From positions 12,896,001 to 12,960,000 of the forward strand of contig OY756970.1 of NCBI GenBank assembly GCA_963580455.1: a DNA stretch of 64,000 bases, in the 5' to 3' direction. The first letter of the stretch is position 1. The number at the start of each line of letters is the position of its first letter. A model generated the notes under the pieces. The model did no database searches. It was not told where the DNA came from and saw only the letters and a program-made list of their open reading frames with translations. Origin of the DNA: Euonymus europaeus. Taxonomy: Eukaryota > Streptophyta > Magnoliopsida > Celastrales > Celastraceae. The position numbers and the translations under genes were made by a program. Shown here piece by piece: positions 33,987 through 46,741 of the stretch.

Positions 33987-34661
33987 GTAACATCCGCACG
34001 TTGTGCGGTACATTTTAGGTAAAAGTATAGATATGCTAATAGGACAATCTAGCTAAAGTAGACGCTCCACTGGTCAGCACTCACTGCCAGTGTTATTGGC
34101 AACTAAAGAAGGAAGGAGTACCCTATTGATGGTGCAACAATAACATATTTACTGTAAGGGACAAAAATCTCATGACACGGGTCAATCCCAAATGATGCCA
34201 CTTGTCACAAACAAATCACCAAGCCGACCTTAATCACAACACACATAGCCGAGCAAAACTGGCCTTTCTTAAAAGCATTCTGACCATCTCATGTAGAGTT
34301 CAATCCCTAAATTGTAGGGATATAAACGATCACAACTGTTAATTAGATTTCAGTCAATTAATAGAGACTGACTATGATGTATTTCTTAAATTCAAGGGAT
34401 CTGATTGTGTTCGATTAAGAATCTTTAATTGGATTGAAATAGGAAACCTTCTCAGAATTAAAATGGGAAATAAACTCTACAAACACTACATAACGAAGAG
34501 TTACTATTCTTCCTTCCCACTCTTGAGTATTCAACTAACTTGAGTGTTGGAGCGCCAACAGTGGCCACAGCCACCACTCTAGTAATGTTGTTTTCAATTA
34601 TTTTTTAGGTCAAGAACCAATTAGCAATTGACACGTTGTGGTTACAAAATCAAGCCTCACA
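33987..34661 (+). repeat. Candidate 5' LTR of a Tat-clade Ty3/gypsy element
   Basis: The right end is set by CCTCACA at 34655-34661 directly followed by a gypsy-type primer site. The left end is a guess (TGTAACATCC at 33987), because no 3' LTR partner could be found by eye. Confidence 0.4.
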
Positions 34662-34663
34662 AT

Positions 34664-34680
34664 TGGTGTCGCCTGTGGAA
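34664..34680 (+). other. Candidate primer binding site of the Tat element
   Basis: TGGTGTCGCCTGTGGAA resembles the TGGCGCCGTCTGTGGGAA-type primer sites common in Tat elements. Confidence 0.45.
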
Positions 34681-37600
34681 ATGTAAAGAAAACTTGAAGA
34701 ACCTAAAATTGTAAATGCAAGGAGAAGGAATTTGACATCCATTGTTGTCATAGGAGGATAACAAGTTAACTGTCACAGTGAAGATTCAATGAGGAATATG
34801 GTGGAGAGTGAGTGAGCCCATCAATGCACTGAAAAAAATTTGGAAACAAGAAGAAATAAACTCTCTGATTAAGCTAGGACAGAAACACTACTGGTAGAGG
34901 TTCAAAGGCAACAATTTGAGTTGCAGGCCAAGTTCTAGAAGCAACAAGCCTAGCTATAGGTAAAAATCCTAGAGCTAACTGCTATGGTTCTAGAGAAACA
35001 ACAAGAATATGGACAACGAAAATGAAGGACTCGCGATCGAGAGTGTTTAATAAAAGGGGGCTGACAAAACTCGAGGTTGGCCATTCAAAAGGTATTGCGA
35101 TTATAGAAGGAATGAGAGCATTAGCTCTACTGGGAGGTATGAAAGATCTAGGAAGGATCGCTCCCTAGGGATGTTTACTATCTCGAGTGGCTTTCCAATA
35201 ATATGGTGGTAAAAAAGAAGAATGGGCAGCGGCGAGTTTGTGTGGACTTCCCCAACATGAGTAAAGCTTGCCCAAAGAATTTATTTCCTTTACCCAAAAT
35301 TGATTAGTTGGTTGACTCAACGACTAGGTTCCAACTGTTGAGCTTCTTGGATGCTTATAGGGGTTATCAAGAGATACCTATTGCCCTAGAGGACTAGGAA
35401 AAAATTGCTTTCATTACCCAAAAGGATAACCTTTGTTATCGGTTAATGCGTTTTGGGTTAAAGAATACAAGCATGAATTTTCAACAAATGGTGACTAAGG
35501 TTTTACAGAATTGATCCAGAGAAAGGTCGAAGCCTATATTGATGATATGGTTGTAAAGAGCAAGAAAGTGGTGGATCATTGAGCAAATCATTAGAAGATG
35601 TTCATTGTTCTCAAGAAGTTTAAGTTGCGATTGAACATAACTAAATGTGCATTTGGTATGAAGTCGGGAATATTTTTGGGTCATACGGTGACTCATAGGG
35701 GCATCGAAGCCAACTTGAATCAAATTAAAACAATTCAATCTCTCGAAAGGCCAAGGACAAATAAATATTTACAACAACTAACTAGCATGGCAATAACTCT
35801 AAATGGGTTCATATGTCGATCTTTGGACGACTGCAAGGAGTTTTCCAATTAATTCGTAGAGGAGTCAATGATTAAGGAGAAGAAGTTGATAGAGCCCTAA
35901 ATGAGCTAAAAATGTACTTACAATCACCCCCACTATTTGCTACACCAAAGTATGGGGAAGATTTAACTCTGCATTTAGTAGTGTCAGATTTTTCTGTTAG
36001 TGCTGCCTTGGTTCAAGAAAAAAGGACGAAATAAGAAGCCAATGTATTACGTAGTAAGTTGTTGATTAGAGCAGAGGAAAGATACTCTCCATTGGAGCAT
36101 CTCATCTTGGCTCTTGCTATGGCTTCAAGGAAGCTGAGGCATTATTTTCAAGCTCATGAAATAAGAGTCCATACTTCTTATCCTCTTAGAGTTAATAGGA
36201 AGAATCTCCAAATGGGCTGTAGAGCTCGGCCAGTTTGATATTACTTTCATACCAAGTACGGTCATTTAGGTTAGAGGGTAGCAGATGTGCAACACATAAA
36301 TACTTGTGAGAATGATTTATGGGAGCTAGGGTGCTTGAGTAGGAATCTAGGGTGGACGGATCATCAACAAACTAGGGTGCTAGAGTAGCAATCTTGATTA
36401 AAACACCATCCATAATAATTATTGAGCAAGTCATAAGGTTTGGGTTTATGGCAACTAATAATGAGGCAAAATATGAAGCTCTTTTAATGGGAGTAAGGAA
36501 TATAAGAAGCTTGGGAACAATTGTGCTCAAGAACACTGCAAATTCACAGTAAGTGGTCACACACCTAAAGGGCGAATATTTTGCAAGCTCTCAAGCCTTG
36601 GCAAGTTACTTAACCTTTGAAAATGAGGAGTTGAGTAAATTGCTCAGATATGGTTTACAATAGGTACCAAGGAGATTGAACGTCCATGCATATGCAATTT
36701 CAACTTTGGCATCTACTACCCTGTCTACTGAGGGTGTAGAAAATAGCAAAAGAACCATTGAAATTAGTATCTAGCTGGAGCTGAGCTTAGGGGGTTAGAT
36801 GATATCTATTGCTCAAAGTCCATCTTGGATGGATGGTTATATCAATTTTTTTATGGAAGGAACCTTTCCTGAAGATAAGATAGAGGCTCAAAAAATCAGG
36901 ATGAAGGAAATGAAGTTTTGGTTGTCACTGGATAATAAGCTCTACAAGAAATCATACTTTAGGCCATACCTTCTTTGTTTTCATCTTGATAAGGTAGAGA
37001 GCGTATTGTATGAGATACATGAAGGATCTTGTGGAGCACATACAGAGAGAAGATCCATGATGTTCCAAGCTATTTCACAAGGGTTTTGGTAGCCTTACAT
37101 GAAGAAGGATGCACAAATATATGCTCGTAAGTGTGAGAAGTGTCAAAAACTTTCTCCCATTCTGAGACAACCTATGGAGGATTTGAATGCAATCTCGTGT
37201 CTGTGGCCCTTTGCTCAGCAGGGCATGGATTTGGCCAGAACACTGTCAAGAGTGACTGGAAGTAGGAAATGGCTCATTACGGTCATAAATTACTTCACAA
37301 CCTTGATTGAAGTGGCTCCATTAGTTGAAATGACATATTTGATAATGAAAAGTTTATCTAGAAACATCTTATCACTAGGTTTGGAATTCCCTATGCTTTG
37401 GTGACGAATAATGGCCCACAATTTGACAATCGAGCATTTCAAGATTATTGTCCCAGGTTTGAAGTCATGAACTACTATTTAACTCTAGCCTATTTGCAGT
37501 CGAATAGCCAGCCCGAGGTTTCAAATAAGATAGTGCTTAATGGAATCAAGAAAATATTAGAGAATGCTAAAGGCAAATGGGTAGAAGGGCTACTAAATGT

Positions 37601-38060
37601 GCTATGGACTTAAAGAACCACCCTAGGAGGTCAACAGGCGAAACTTAGTTCTCTGTAGCTTATTGATTGGAAGCAATGATCCCTTTAGAGATTGGCTTGC
37701 CATCCCTTATGACTTCAAATTATCTTATTGGAGGGAATGATCAAGCTCTAGAGTATGAGCTTGATCTTTTGTAGGAAAAATTAGAAGAGGCCATGATTCA
37801 TTTGGCTGCTTATCAATAGGAGTTGACTTGGATCCACAACAAAAGGGTAAAATCAAGAATTTTTTTTGAATGAGATATTGTCTTGCGGAAGGTGGTGCCC
37901 AACAAAAAGGATCCTACTAAGGGAAAGCTCAAGGTGAACGAGGAGGGGACTTACCAAGTCAGCGACCTAGTCAGAGTTGGAGCATATTACCTAGAAGACA
38001 TGTCCGGACAATCTGTTTGGAGGCCGTGGAATGTAGTTAATTTAAGGATGTTTTATTTTA
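34681..38060 (+). pseudogene. Tat-clade Ty3/gypsy gag-pol remnant
   Basis: A short gag-like stretch (34681-35150) is followed directly by reverse transcriptase, so most of gag and protease are deleted. RT fragments: VVKKKNGQRRVCVDF, KACPKNLFPLPKID, FLDAYRGY and an intact catalytic YIDDMVVKS (about 35537-35563). Then come RNase H remains (about 36050-36300) and a second, archaeal-type RNase H (RFGFMATNNEAKYEALLMGVRN, about 36436-36505), which is diagnostic for Tat. Integrase follows: HEGSCGAHTERRSM, CEKCQKLSP, a decayed core (37240-37600) and the Tat-typical end RPWNVVNLRMFYF (about 38020-38060). Dozens of stops and frameshifts make this an old copy. Confidence 0.75.
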
Positions 38061-38167
38061 AAACTTCTACTTTCATTTCTCAGTTATCAATAAGGCTTCT
38101 GAATTGCCGAGCTTATTTTTTTTATTTTTTATAAAAGTGTTCTTACATGGTAAACCGTTCGAGGGAG

Positions 38168-38560
38168 AAAACGACAATCGGGCACTAGGAATCCTAGCCT
38201 AGTGTAATGAAACAACATCCTAATTCAGGTAAAAAACTTGACTTTGTGTATAAAGAAAATGACAATCGGGCACTGGGAATCTTGGCCCGACATAATGAAA
38301 CAACATCCATGTTTAGGGAAAAAGTTTGACTTGGGGTATAAAAGAAAATGACAATAAGGCATTGAGAATCCTAGCCCAACAAAACGAAACATCTAAGTTT
38401 AGGGCAAAAGTTTGACTTCGTGTACAAAAGAACAATGTGGACCGGGCATTGGGAATCCTAGCCCGACGTAATGGAACAACATCCAAGTTCATAGAGAATA
38501 CCTAACTTATAAAGGAAGGCAACAACCGGGTATTAGAAATCCTAGCCCGACTCGAATCAA
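38168..38560 (+). repeat. Tandem repeat of about 88 bp, five copies
   Basis: GACAATCGGGCACT...GGAATCCTAGCCCGAC...AACAACATCC recurs with starts near 38173, 38261, 38350, 38437 and 38521. It lies between the end of pol and the antisense ORF, where Tat/Ogre-type elements are known to carry tandem repeats in their 3' region. Confidence 0.85.
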
Positions 38561-38786
38561 CTGCAATTAAAGTCATGAAAGTACTTACTTACAAAAATAT
38601 AACTCTATAGCTAACAAGTTTAGGCATTCAGCTCTGCTGAAAATGTGGTTTAAAAAAATGTACCTAGGAATATAAAAACACTACATAAGATAAATGTGTG
38701 AATCATATCAAATTAGCTTTATAAATAAAATTGTTCAAATTTTGAATATAAAAAAGTAAGACTCAAATGACATTTGGGCAAACAAT

Positions 38787-39547
38787 TTAAGAGAGTTCGA
38801 TAAGTACTTCAGACTGAGCTTGGTGATAAGAGGATGGACCTTGCTCAGTTGCTGGCTCAGAGGAGGCAATCTTAGGCAAGTCCTTAGTTTGTTCTTGGGA
38901 TTCTAATTGTGGCTCTTGGCCTATCATCGCCTCAATTCGCTCAACTGTCATGGATTCAGGATTAAAGTCCTTAGGACCATTATTAGATAACATATTTTCC
39001 ACTATCAGCTTTAGCTCTTCTAGGGTTAGACATGGAGTTTCGAAGCTTGGAAATAGAGAGACCATTTCACTCCAGCAGCTCTGATCTTTTAGAATTCTTG
39101 CCTTCATGAGGGCAAGTACTGAGAGGATACCCCCCAGCAGGTATTCTACTCCTCAACCATTTGGGCTTTGTATGCTACCTTAATTCTTTGATGGTCTTCT
39201 CGATGACCTTCTCTTTTACATGCTCGCTCTCGACACAATCAGCGGCAAGAGGATCCCCTTACCTTGACCTCTCCATTGCAACGAGCTTCTTGTTATCTTC
39301 ATTTTCTTTATGCAACCTCTCTAGTTTCATATTAAGCTCAAAAAGTTTAGCATCATCTTCATACTCGTGCACTGGACTCTTCAGACCTTCATTATCCTCT
39401 AATAAGCTTTCATTTACAATGAGAAGGTCGTCATAGGCCCTTTTTTGTCCCTCAAGCTAGTTCGCCCAGCGAAGCTTGGACAGCTTGAGGCTCTCCGCTA
39501 TATGAATAGCAGTTTGGTTAACTTGTTTTCAAAAGAGAACTAAAAAC
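38787..39547 (-). pseudogene. Antisense ORF of the Tat element, C-terminal part
   Basis: On the minus strand, 39500 down to 38787 encodes a coiled-coil-like stretch with frame breaks (YDDLLIVNESLLEDNEGL, then KLFELNMKLERLHKENEDNKKL). A 106-residue frame at 39107-38787 follows, with a Glu/Gln-rich end. Its N-terminal half lies beyond the SIRE insertion at 49258-50900. Tat elements often have an antisense gene between pol and the 3' LTR, encoding a 'putative gypsy type transposon' (Transposase_28-like) protein of unknown role. The SIRE element splits it exactly at 39547/49258. Confidence 0.5.
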
Positions 39548-40477
39548 TGTTGGTCTATATTTGATACAGGTATGACAATTGGGTGATGCTGAGCAGTGTT
39601 GTAAGTTACTCCGGTATGTAGAGTAAGTTACTTCGCAGGTATGTTAATTGGAAGATACAGCACAGTGAAGTAAGTTACTCCGGTGTGTGGAGTAAGTTAC
39701 TTCATCTGCACGGGCTTAAAGATTTTAACACATGGGCTTTTTATTTTACTGACGTGCAGTGTTTTATTGTTCATGAAAAGTCTTATATAGATAAGATAGG
39801 AAGTCTATTCATGTATGGATACCATATAAGAGTCATATTGTGAGTTAAACATATAACTAACATAGATAATCCTTGATTATTATGTTATTATCAAATTCCA
39901 GTTGTGGATATATGATTGATCTCTCCAGGTGACAGAATGATTAGAGTTCTGGTGGAAGAAGGTGTCTTCGTTAACAAGACAAGCTGGACATATATGTATT
40001 CCACACACGTGAAGTTGAATGACACGAAAATTATCTTGGAGAAAGCTTGAGCGTTGTGTTAGGGTTTGGAGAAACAAATCACTTCCTTTTCATATGTGTT
40101 CGTGAGTGTTTTATTTGAGTGATTTGTAGCGAGGACATTTGTGTTGAGATTAATATTTGAGAGTTTCTTATTTGGTACTCTTGAGGGATTCGAGAGTAGT
40201 CTCTACCTTGGTTAGGTTGAGAAGAGGTTGAAGCAATTTGCTGAATGGGAGCTATGAGCAAGGTCTTTAGTTCAAAGATTAGGTTGTAACTCTTGATTCG
40301 TTTTAGTGAATTGTTCCTCAAGGTTAGTCGCTTATAGACTCGAGGTTTTTCCCACGTTGGGTTTTCCTCGTTAAAATCTTGGTGTCGTTCTTTTTATATT
40401 TTCCATTATTTATTTTTCGCATTTTTTTGTTTCCATTATTCGATGACTAACGTTTTTGGTGAGTGCAACGACTTTCA
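39548..40477 (+). repeat. 5' LTR of SIRE element, with hairpin repeats in U3
   Basis: TGTTGGTCTA...GACTTTCA. In its first 160 bp, GTAAGTTACT-type motifs occur four times (39601, 39623, 39670, 39692). The arms GAAGTAAGTTACTCC (39667-39681) and GGAGTAAGTTACTTC (39689-39703) can pair as a 15-bp stem with one mismatch and a 7-base loop. Confidence 0.95.
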
Positions 40478-40479
40478 AG

Positions 40480-40491
40480 TGGTATCGAAGC
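40480..40491 (+). other. Primer binding site of SIRE element
   Basis: TGGTATCGAAGC lies two bases after the 5' LTR. It differs from the initiator-Met tRNA complement TGGTATCAGAGC at two places. Confidence 0.75.
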
Positions 40492-40501
40492 AGGTGTCAA
40501 C

Positions 40502-41674
40502 ATGGAAACTCGTACGAATCAAATACCGCATTTTGATGGTTCAAACTATTCATACTGGAAAGCTCGCATGAGAGCTTATCTGAAGTCTATTGATGAAAGA
40601 GTTTGGCTATCAGTTGTTCATGGATATGTGTCACCAACAAGTACAGATCTAGAAGGTAAGGAAATTCCTAAGCCTGTTAATACTTGGATAAAACTTGATT
40701 ATGATAATGCATGTTGGAATAGTAAAGCAATCAATGCTTTATTCTTGGCTTTAACAATTGATGAATTTCGTAGAATTTCTCATTGTGAAATTGCTAAGGA
40801 AGCTTGGGATTTGTTGGAGGTCACACATGAAGGAACAACTACTGTTAAAAATGCTAAATTGCAACGTATAACTACTTTATTTGAGAATCTTAGAATGGAA
40901 GAAAATGAGAGGTTTGATGAATTTTATGCAAAATTGAGTGATCTTTCTAATTCATCATTCACTCTTGGAGAACCCATTTCTCAAAGTAAAATAGTTAGAA
41001 AAATCTTAAGATCTCTCCCAGAAAGGTTCATGATGAAAGTTGCAGCCATTGAAGAGAGCAAAGATCTTAATTCCATCAAAGTTGAAGAACTAGTGGGATC
41101 TTTGCAAACTTATGAGATAAACTTTTTATCTCAACACAAATCAAAAGGTATTGCTCTTAAATCGGTTAATAATTCTGATGATTTACTTGATGAATTTGCG
41201 TTACTAACGAAAAATTTCAAGAAATTATTGAAGAACAGGAATTCTCAAGAGTTCAAGAAGGATGAATCATCTTCAAGTAACTCAAGGAAAGAAGAAAAAT
41301 CAGGTAAGGATCCTAAGAAAATAAAGTGCTATGAATGTCAAGGTATTGGTCATTTTGCGCAGGAGTGTGCAAATAAGAAAAGGAAACAAAAGGCGTATAC
41401 CTGTTACACAAATGATGATACAGAGGAAGATTCAGATTCTGAACAAGAAGATGAAAAGCAAAAAAGTTCAGTTGCATTTCCAACTGTTATATCTCAAAAG
41501 ACAAGCGGATTTACTTCGGATGACAGTGATTCTGAAATAGATATGTGTGAGCTACAAGTAGCTTATAACAATCTTTTTGATGAATGTATCAAGAGTAAGA
41601 AAGAGAGAGCAAAGCTTGTCAAAGAAAATGGAATGCTTACTCAAGATCTGAATGAAGCAAGAGAAAAAAATTAA
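40502..41674 (+). CDS. SIRE gag (nucleocapsid/capsid part)
   Basis: ATG at 40502 (METRTNQIPHFDGSNYSYWKAR) begins 25 bases into the internal region. The frame extends upstream to a GTG, which is not a plausible start. About 390 residues: a UBN2-type Copia gag domain, then Lys-rich sequence and a zinc knuckle CYECQGIGHFAQEC near 41329-41370, then an acidic stretch. The frame ends at TAA 41672-41674, immediately after an A7 run (41664-41670) where pol continues in another frame. SIRE elements normally read gag and pol in one frame, so the run probably carries a one-base insertion in this copy or in the assembly. Confidence 0.85.
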   Translation: METRTNQIPHFDGSNYSYWKARMRAYLKSIDERVWLSVVHGYVSPTSTDLEGKEIPKPVNTWIKLDYDNACWNSKAINALFLALTIDEFRRISHCEIAKEAWDLLEVTHEGTTTVKNAKLQRITTLFENLRMEENERFDEFYAKLSDLSNSSFTLGEPISQSKIVRKILRSLPERFMMKVAAIEESKDLNSIKVEELVGSLQTYEINFLSQHKSKGIALKSVNNSDDLLDEFALLTKNFKKLLKNRNSQEFKKDESSSSNSRKEEKSGKDPKKIKCYECQGIGHFAQECANKKRKQKAYTCYTNDDTEEDSDSEQEDEKQKSSVAFPTVISQKTSGFTSDDSDSEIDMCELQVAYNNLFDECIKSKKERAKLVKENGMLTQDLNEAREKN

Positions 41675-44600
41675 GGAATTACAAGAGGAAATTCGAGATC
41701 TTGAAATACTCTGTCCAGATGAAGTAACCTCCGATGTAACTTACTTCACTGAAGCAGAAAACAAAAGAGAGCTTATGCTCAAAAAGGTATGTTCAGATAT
41801 TGATAAATTTAAATCTGGATCTAACAAATTGCAGGATATTTTGGAGGTACAAAGGTCAAGCAAGGAAACATGTGGTTTAGGATATGAAAAAGGAGAATGC
41901 TCAAAATCTGAAATACCTAAGAAATTTGTGCACTTTGTGCCTTCATCATCCAGAACGTTGGAACAAGAAGAGAAGATTTCTACCATCCCTATCAAGGTAA
42001 GAAATCAAACATCTTTTTGTCAAAATAATGATGTTTCATACAGTTTTGGTAGGACAGCTAAGCCTTTCTTCAAGGGAAATCTTGATCGCAAACAAAATGT
42101 TTATCAAGGTAAGTTTCCAGATAAGTTTCATTTCATTCCCGTGTGTCATCACTGTGGCATTAAAGGTCATATACGTCCATATTGTCATAAATTGTATGGT
42201 TTTCCAAAATCTTATCTTCTAGGAAAAACTAACTCAAACTTGTTTCAAAAGAATTTTCTTAAAAATAGGTTTGACATTCTTTCTCAAGAAACAGGACATT
42301 TACCAAAGCATTTTCAAGCCAAAAGTCAACTGTCAGCAATTCCCAAATACAAGAAAGTTTGGATCAAGAAATCAGACTTGAGATGTGCAGTAGTTCATAC
42401 TGCTTTGAATGCTTTCAAGGAAGATTCTTGGTATCTAGACAGCGGTTGTTCACGTCACATGAGTGGAATCAAATCATTATTCTCATCATTTGAAGAATAT
42501 GATGGTGGAAAAGTTACATTTGGTGATGGCAGTCTGGCTTCAATTACAGGAAAAGGTACAGTCAAAACATCCGGTGAGTGTATTCTAAAAGATGTCTTGT
42601 ATGTTGAAGGTTTGAAAGCAAACTTGATCAGTATTAGTCATTTATGCGATTCAAATTATACTGCTGTGTTTAATAAGAATCAATGCAGGATTTTGGATAC
42701 TAATCAAGTTTGTGTTTTGCAAGGAGAAAGATCAAGTGACAATTGCTATACAATTCCTGTGACTCAAAAAATTTTGTGTAATTCTATGATTGATTCTTCT
42801 GATAGATTATGGCATGAAAGGTTAGGGCATCTAAACTTCTATGATCTCCAGAAAATATCAAATTCAGAGATTGTTCGTGGATTACCAAAGATTGGTTCTA
42901 GAAAGGAATTATGTGGACCTTGTCAACTAGGTAAGCAAGTCAAAGCAAGCCATAAAAAGGTGAGTATTATTAGTACTACAAGACCATTTGAAAATCTTCA
43001 TATGGATCTAATGGGACCAACTCAAACTGAAAGCGTTGGAGGTAAGAAGTACATTCTTGTCATTGTTGATGATTTTTCAAGGTATACATGGGTAAGGTTT
43101 TTACGTGAAAAATCTGAAACTTTTGATGTCTTCTATGATCTCTTTTTAATGTTGGCAAATTTTAAAAAGGATGATGATTTACATTTGTGTAAAATTCGAA
43201 CTGATCATGGTACGGAATTTGAAAATACCAAATTTGATTTGTTTTGTAGTCAATTTGGAATCAAGCATGAATATTCAGCTCCTAAAACACCACAATAGAA
43301 TGGTGTAGTTGAAAGGAAAAATCGAGTGCTTCAAGAGATGGCAAGAACGATGATGCATGCTAAAGAGGTTGCTCAAAAATATTGGGCTGAAGCAATCAAT
43401 ACTTCATGCTACATCTCTAATCGAGTGCATGTTAGAACGGGTACAAAATTTACATCTTATGAGCTTTGGGAAGGTAAGAAACCCACGGTAAAGCATTTTC
43501 GGGTGTTTGGAAGTAAATGTTTTATTCTACGAGATAGAGAAAACATTGGTAAGTTTGATACTCGTAGTGATGAAGGAATGTTTATGGGATACTCAATGAA
43601 CAGTCATGCATATCGTGTGTTCAATAATAGAACTAGAATCATCATGGAATCATGTAATGTGATTGTTCATGATGACATTTCGAATGATAAAGATGTAACT
43701 GACTGCTCATTTCTGGATCCAGTTACAAATCTCGAAGGAAACAAGGATGAAGCCGAAAGTGCAAATGCAGATCCAGTTGAAGTAACCTCCAAGCAACCTA
43801 CTTCATCCAGACAGTAGCAAACAGATGAAACTGAAGTAGCATGCAGCGAGCCTACTTCACCAAGGCAGAAGCAATCTGTTTCACGTGAAGTAACTTGCGA
43901 CAAGCCTACTTCAGATCAACAGCAACCAAGGAAAAAGGACGTAGCTTGCAGCAAACCTACTTCAGAAACATTGAATCCTTCACAACGAGTTAAAAATAAT
44001 CATCCTCAAGATTTGATTATTGGTGAAGTGAATGCTCCAATGAAAACACGTAAGCAACTCCACAATGAGGTAAGTTACAAATGCTATGTGTCTCATATAG
44101 AGCCTAAGAATGTTAAAGAGGTTTTGAATGATGAAAATTGGATAAATGCAATGCATGAGGAATTAAATCAATTCACTAGGAATGATGTTTGGACACTTGT
44201 ACCTAGACCAGATAATGTCAACATTATTGGTACAAAATGGATTTTCAAGAATAAAACTGATGAACATGGAAATATTACAAGAAATAAAGCCAGGTTGGTT
44301 GCACAAGGATATACACAAGTTGAAGGCATAGATTTTGATGAAACATTTGCTCCTGTTGCACGTTTAGAATCCATACGCATTCTACTATCCATGGCATGCT
44401 TACTGAAGTTTAAATTATTTCAAATGGATGTAAAGAGTGCATTTCTAAATGGGTTATTACATGAGGAGGTATATGTTAAGCAACCACAAGGTTTTGAGGA
44501 TCCAAAGCATACATCTCATGTCTATAAACTCAATAGAGCATTATATGGTCTCAAACAAGCACCACGTGCTTGGTATGAAAGACTCACCATTTTTCTTTTG

Positions 44601-45627
44601 AATGTAGGGTTTATAAGAGGAACAGTGGATAAAACTTTATTTGTCAAGAAAGATCATGAGCATGTTCTTATTTCTCAAATATCTGTTGATGATATAATCT
44701 TTGGATCCACTTCTATCAATCTTGCACGTGATTTTGGTGAATTAATGAGATCTGAGTTTGAAATGAGCATGATGGGTGAACTAACTTATTTTCTAGGGTT
44801 TCAGGTGAAACAACTAGACGATGGTATTTTCACATCTCAATCGAAATATGCTCGAAATTTGGTGAAAAAAATTTGAAGTAAGCTCAAGTAAGCCTGCACC
44901 AACTCCTATGAGTCCTAGTGTCAAGCTAAGCAAGGATAAGTTAGGAAAGCTTGTTGATCAAACTATGTACAGGAGTATCATTGGTAGCTTACTTTATCTA
45001 ACTGCAAGTAGGCCTGATATTGCATTTAGTGTATGTGTATGTGCTAGGTATCAAGCTGATCCAAAAGAATCTCATTTGACAGCTGCAAAACGGATTCTAA
45101 AGTACATCAATGGTACATTGGATTATGGCTTGTATTATTCCCATGACACTAATGTTTCTCTTGAGGGTTATTCAGATGCAGATTGGGCAGGATGTAGTGA
45201 CGATAGAAAGAGTACTTCAGGTGGATGCTTCTACATTGGGACTAACCTTGTGTCTTGGCACAGTAAGAAGCAAAATTCTGTTTCTTTATCAACAGCAGAG
45301 GCTGAATACATAGCTGCGGGCAGTTGTTGTACTCAATTACTCTGGATGAAACAAATGATCTATGACTATGGATTGAATCAGGAAAGTATCACTGTTTTTT
45401 GTGATAACATAAGTGCCATTAACATATCAAAAAATCCTGTTCAGCATTCTAGGACAAAGCATATAGAGATTCGATATCATTTTATTCGTGATCTTGTTGA
45501 AAATAATCTCGTAACTCTTGAATATATTTCCACTGACAATCAATTGGCTGATATTTTTACAAAACCTCTAGATAGGCACAAGTTTGAATTTTTGAGAAAA
45601 GCACTAGGGGTGACATCTATTAATTAA
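41675..45627 (+). pseudogene. SIRE pol polyprotein with few lesions
   Basis: Order: second zinc knuckle CHHCGIKGHIRPYC, protease with intact DSGCSRHM (near 42440), GAG-pre-integrase LWHERLGHL, integrase with HMDLMGP, RTDHGTEF and VVERKNR (all three acidic residues present), reverse transcriptase and RNase H (DADWAGCSDDRKSTSG). Lesions: TAG at 43296-43298 and at 43815-43817, each where Q is expected, and an A7 frameshift at 44865-44871. The RT catalytic motif reads SVDD in place of YVDD (near 44681). Everything else is open, so decay has only begun. Confidence 0.88.
43771..43965 (+). repeat. Four imperfect repeats in SIRE pol linker
   Basis: Between integrase and RT the frame repeats a unit of the form EV-T/A-C/S-x-x-x-PTS about every 50 bases. 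The DNA is GAAGTA...CCTACTTC each time, near-palindromic and echoing the LTR hairpin motif. Confidence 0.65.
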
Positions 45628-46741
45628 ATTCTATGTTCATTATGACATCATGAGTGTGGGATATGAGTTGTTCTATGAAAAACACAGATGTGATGAAATC
45701 ACTTTCTTGTGTATATTGGTTCTCCATTGGTAATCCGCTCATGGATGTGAAAAGAATGTGTTATTGGACAAGTTGTATTGCACATATTTCTTCTTGTAAT
45801 ATCATGCTTGCATAATGCATGATAGCTTTTGCATAGGTCTCTTGAACATCACTCTTGATCAATGACCGTTATTCAGTAAACCTATGGAAAGGGCTACGTT
45901 ATGAAAGAAAAAAAAATGTGTATCTCTTGAAATAAAGTGAGCCACTTCAACATAACTGTGAAAGCCACCATGGGTAGCATACCTTCTCCTTTTGAAATAA
46001 AAAGGGTAGTGTATAATGTTTGATATAGAATAAAATGTTCAAGAGTGATTGATTTGATAACCTAGTGCACATTGATTTCGTGTATTATGATAAGTATTGG
46101 GATTATCAAGTTCTTGAAATCACACACCATGTCACAAATCTTATAACATGCTTCAAATTTCACATACATGATGCAAGGTATAGTAAATCCAATGATTTTC
46201 AAATATTACTTAAAGTGTTTCATTCCCATCTGTTGTTATTCAAAATGGATAAATTTCTAGATTCCATCCAAGTAGTCGTAATTGTTGTGGAATTTAATAT
46301 ATATGGATGATGTTTTTAGTGTTTGGATCAGTTGCAAGTACCTGAAGTTTATCTAGTTGATTGCCTACATGAGGCGTGAGGTAACTTTCTGCCTTATCAC
46401 ATAAATTGATTGCTAGTGGAAAGATTATGCTTGGTTACGTGTGTCAGTCATCTTTCCCTCCATTAATATGAGACACGGTTTTCAAAAATTCTTGAAATTC
46501 AGAATTTGTTGCTATTTTGACCATATTGCCCTCCTTAAAGCATGTGACTTCTTTGACCAAGAGGTGAGTTTTGTCTTTTTCCAGAATTTAATTCTCCTAA
46601 AAAGCCGCGCAACGTCTTTTCAGTTTCCTTCTTCACATCTGGTTCTTCTCTTTCACTTCATCTCTACTACCGTGTCAAGCATTTGAGGTCTAATCAAATT
46701 CTTCTACCCTCTTCTTCGCTATCTCTTAAATTTGTTCATCC
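45628..46741 (+). other. Untranslated region between SIRE pol and env-like ORF
   Basis: About 1.1 kb with only short frames. SIRE elements have such a spacer, possibly containing signals for expression of the 3' ORF; no acceptor or leader can be fixed by eye. Confidence 0.5.

Noticed and set aside
41664..41674. Programmed frameshift between SIRE gag and pol
   Set aside because: The shift is +1 at an A7 run and the same kind of lesion occurs at four other A/T7 runs in unrelated frames, so slippage or assembly error is more likely.
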